5,260 nucleotides of DNA from an uncultured Clostridia bacterium (GTDB lineage: Bacteria; Bacillota; Clostridia; Oscillospirales; Oscillospiraceae), in assembly GCA_947176425.1 (NCBI GenBank), contig CAMWQV010000195.1, forward strand, positions 1-5,260, read 5' to 3'. Below are positions 4,242-5,260 of this stretch, piece after piece. Made by a program: the position numbers and the translations under genes. The notes below the pieces were generated by a model. The model made no database searches and was not told where the DNA came from. It saw only the letters and a program-made list of their open reading frames with translations. Positions within the stretch are counted from its first letter, which is position 1; each line of letters opens with the position of its first letter.

Positions 4242-5260
4242 ATGAGTTATGAAATAATAAATTCTATCCCTCAATTCAATTTTCAAATCAACAGGATTTT
4301 AACCTATGGAAATCTGGCTTGCAGCAGAGAAGAAGTCATAAACAATATTGCCCAGGTCAGGACGTTTGATGAGTGGTATACTGCATGGCAAAAAATTGCG
4401 GTAAAGAATGAATATGAAAGACATTATCTGTATGCGGCTTACTATTATCGCATGGCGGAATTTTTCTTAAAGTCCGACATACCCGAAAAGGGTGTTATTT
4501 ACCAGAAATGTGTTGAAAATTTTTATAAAGCTTTTGATTTTGAATTGCATTTGCAATATGAAAAGCACCGTATTCCATTTAAGGGAAAAAACCTTCACTG
4601 CTTAAAGTTCTCACCTTCAAACGCTGTTGGAACTGTTCTTGTATGTGGCGGTTATGACTCGTTCATTGAGGAATTTGTACTTCAAGTTTATGAATTTGTG
4701 AAACACGGATATGAGATTATTCTTTTTGAAGGACCAGGACAAGGTAAATCGATCCAGGAGAATTTGTATTTCAGCTATGACTTTGAAAAAGCAACCTCTG
4801 CCGTTTTGGATTACCTTGGCACGCTGCAATGTGCTATGGTTGGTATTTCATGGGGTGGCTATTTCGCCTTACGAAGCGCAGCTTATGACAAGAGAATTAC
4901 TGCAGCGGCTGCTTATGATGTGATAGACAACGGACTGGAAGTTATGACAAATATTTTTTCAGAACCACTCCGAAGCATGATTCGGTTCTCGTACAAGTAT
5001 CACTGGCAGGGTGTACTAAACAAACTCGTAGACATAATCAGGAAAAAAAGCATTTTAGCAGATTGGGCTGTCTCTCAAGGACTGCATATTACCGGAACCA
5101 AAACGCCCTATGAATTTTTTCAAAGCCTCGCCTTCCATAACCTTGCAGCTGTTACAGAATTGCTTACACAGGATATATTGCTTCTGGCTGGAGAAGAAGA
5201 TCACTATATACCCAGAAATCAGTTCTATCGGTTAAAAGCATCCATCCATAATGCAAAAAG
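4242..5260 (+). CDS. Alpha/beta hydrolase with N-terminal helical domain (C-terminus outside window)
   Basis: 339 codons are visible and the frame is still open at the right edge. Residues about 1-110 are a Tyr/Phe-rich, helix-forming region. The hydrolase core follows: GTVLVCGGYDS (130-140, likely oxyanion side), IILFEGPGQGKS (159-170), the nucleophile elbow GISWGG (201-206) with Ser 203, and DILLLAGEEDHYIP (311-324) with the probable acid Asp 320. The catalytic His would lie past the window. The EGPGQG motif plus an N-terminal cap resembles the FrsA/DUF1100-like and 2,6-dihydroxypseudooxynicotine hydrolase group; the substrate is unknown. There is no signal peptide, so it is probably cytoplasmic. 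No Shine-Dalgarno sequence is visible before ATG 4242 or the in-frame ATG 4233 (a stop at 4230-4232 limits further extension), so the start is uncertain by three codons. It is far richer in A and T than nagA, suggesting separate acquisition. Confidence 0.85.
   Translation, partial: MSYEIINSIPQFNFQINRILTYGNLACSREEVINNIAQVRTFDEWYTAWQKIAVKNEYERHYLYAAYYYRMAEFFLKSDIPEKGVIYQKCVENFYKAFDFELHLQYEKHRIPFKGKNLHCLKFSPSNAVGTVLVCGGYDSFIEEFVLQVYEFVKHGYEIILFEGPGQGKSIQENLYFSYDFEKATSAVLDYLGTLQCAMVGISWGGYFALRSAAYDKRITAAAAYDVIDNGLEVMTNIFSEPLRSMIRFSYKYHWQGVLNKLVDIIRKKSILADWAVSQGLHITGTKTPYEFFQSLAFHNLAAVTELLTQDILLLAGEEDHYIPRNQFYRLKASIHNAK

Overview
The window reads as a stretch of low-to-mid GC Firmicutes chromosome, most likely a gut-type clostridium (Oscillospirales-like). 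The signs are strong AAGGAGG-type ribosome binding sites, near-consensus sigma-A promoters, a diaminopimelate-pathway gene, and small proteins of a kind I associate with that group. The taxonomic call is an inference; no rRNA or other marker gene is present.

Layout from left to right. (1) Positions 1-527, minus: the N-terminal 175 codons of an aconitase-superfamily hydratase that runs off the left edge, with its own promoter, a hairpin in the leader and a good RBS. (2) Positions 528-961: a divergent intergenic region with two promoters pointing outward and several copies of a TTTGCA-type box. (3) Positions 962-1201, plus: a 79-residue conserved-looking hypothetical protein. It ends at a terminator that works in both directions (1207-1243), shared with the converging operon. 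(4) Positions 1242-2439, minus: dapF (diaminopimelate epimerase) followed by a 115-residue Imm51-like immunity protein. The second gene starts inside the dapF reading frame (23-nt overlap), so the two are probably translationally coupled. (5) Positions 2440-2809: the dapF promoter plus a leader of about 200 nt. The leader holds two hairpins whose plus-strand A-C mismatches all become G-U pairs on the transcribed minus strand. A perfect 13-bp inverted repeat lies upstream of the promoter. (6) Positions 2810-3913, minus: nagA (N-acetylglucosamine-6-phosphate deacetylase). (7) Positions 3914-4241: a divergent intergenic region with a near-consensus nagA promoter inside a long inverted repeat, and a perfect dyad directly before the next gene. 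(8) Positions 4242 to the right edge, plus: an AT-rich alpha/beta hydrolase, incomplete at its C-terminus. Its base composition differs clearly from the rest of the window.

Functionally, nagA (amino-sugar and peptidoglycan recycling) and dapF (meso-DAP for peptidoglycan and lysine) both feed cell-wall metabolism and lie in the same orientation, but each has its own promoter. No known riboswitch, T-box, tRNA, rRNA, CRISPR array, transposase or origin was recognised. The features that standard annotation does not explain are the structured dapF leader, the orphan immunity-like gene coupled to dapF, and the putative operators around the nagA, hydrolase and hydratase promoters.
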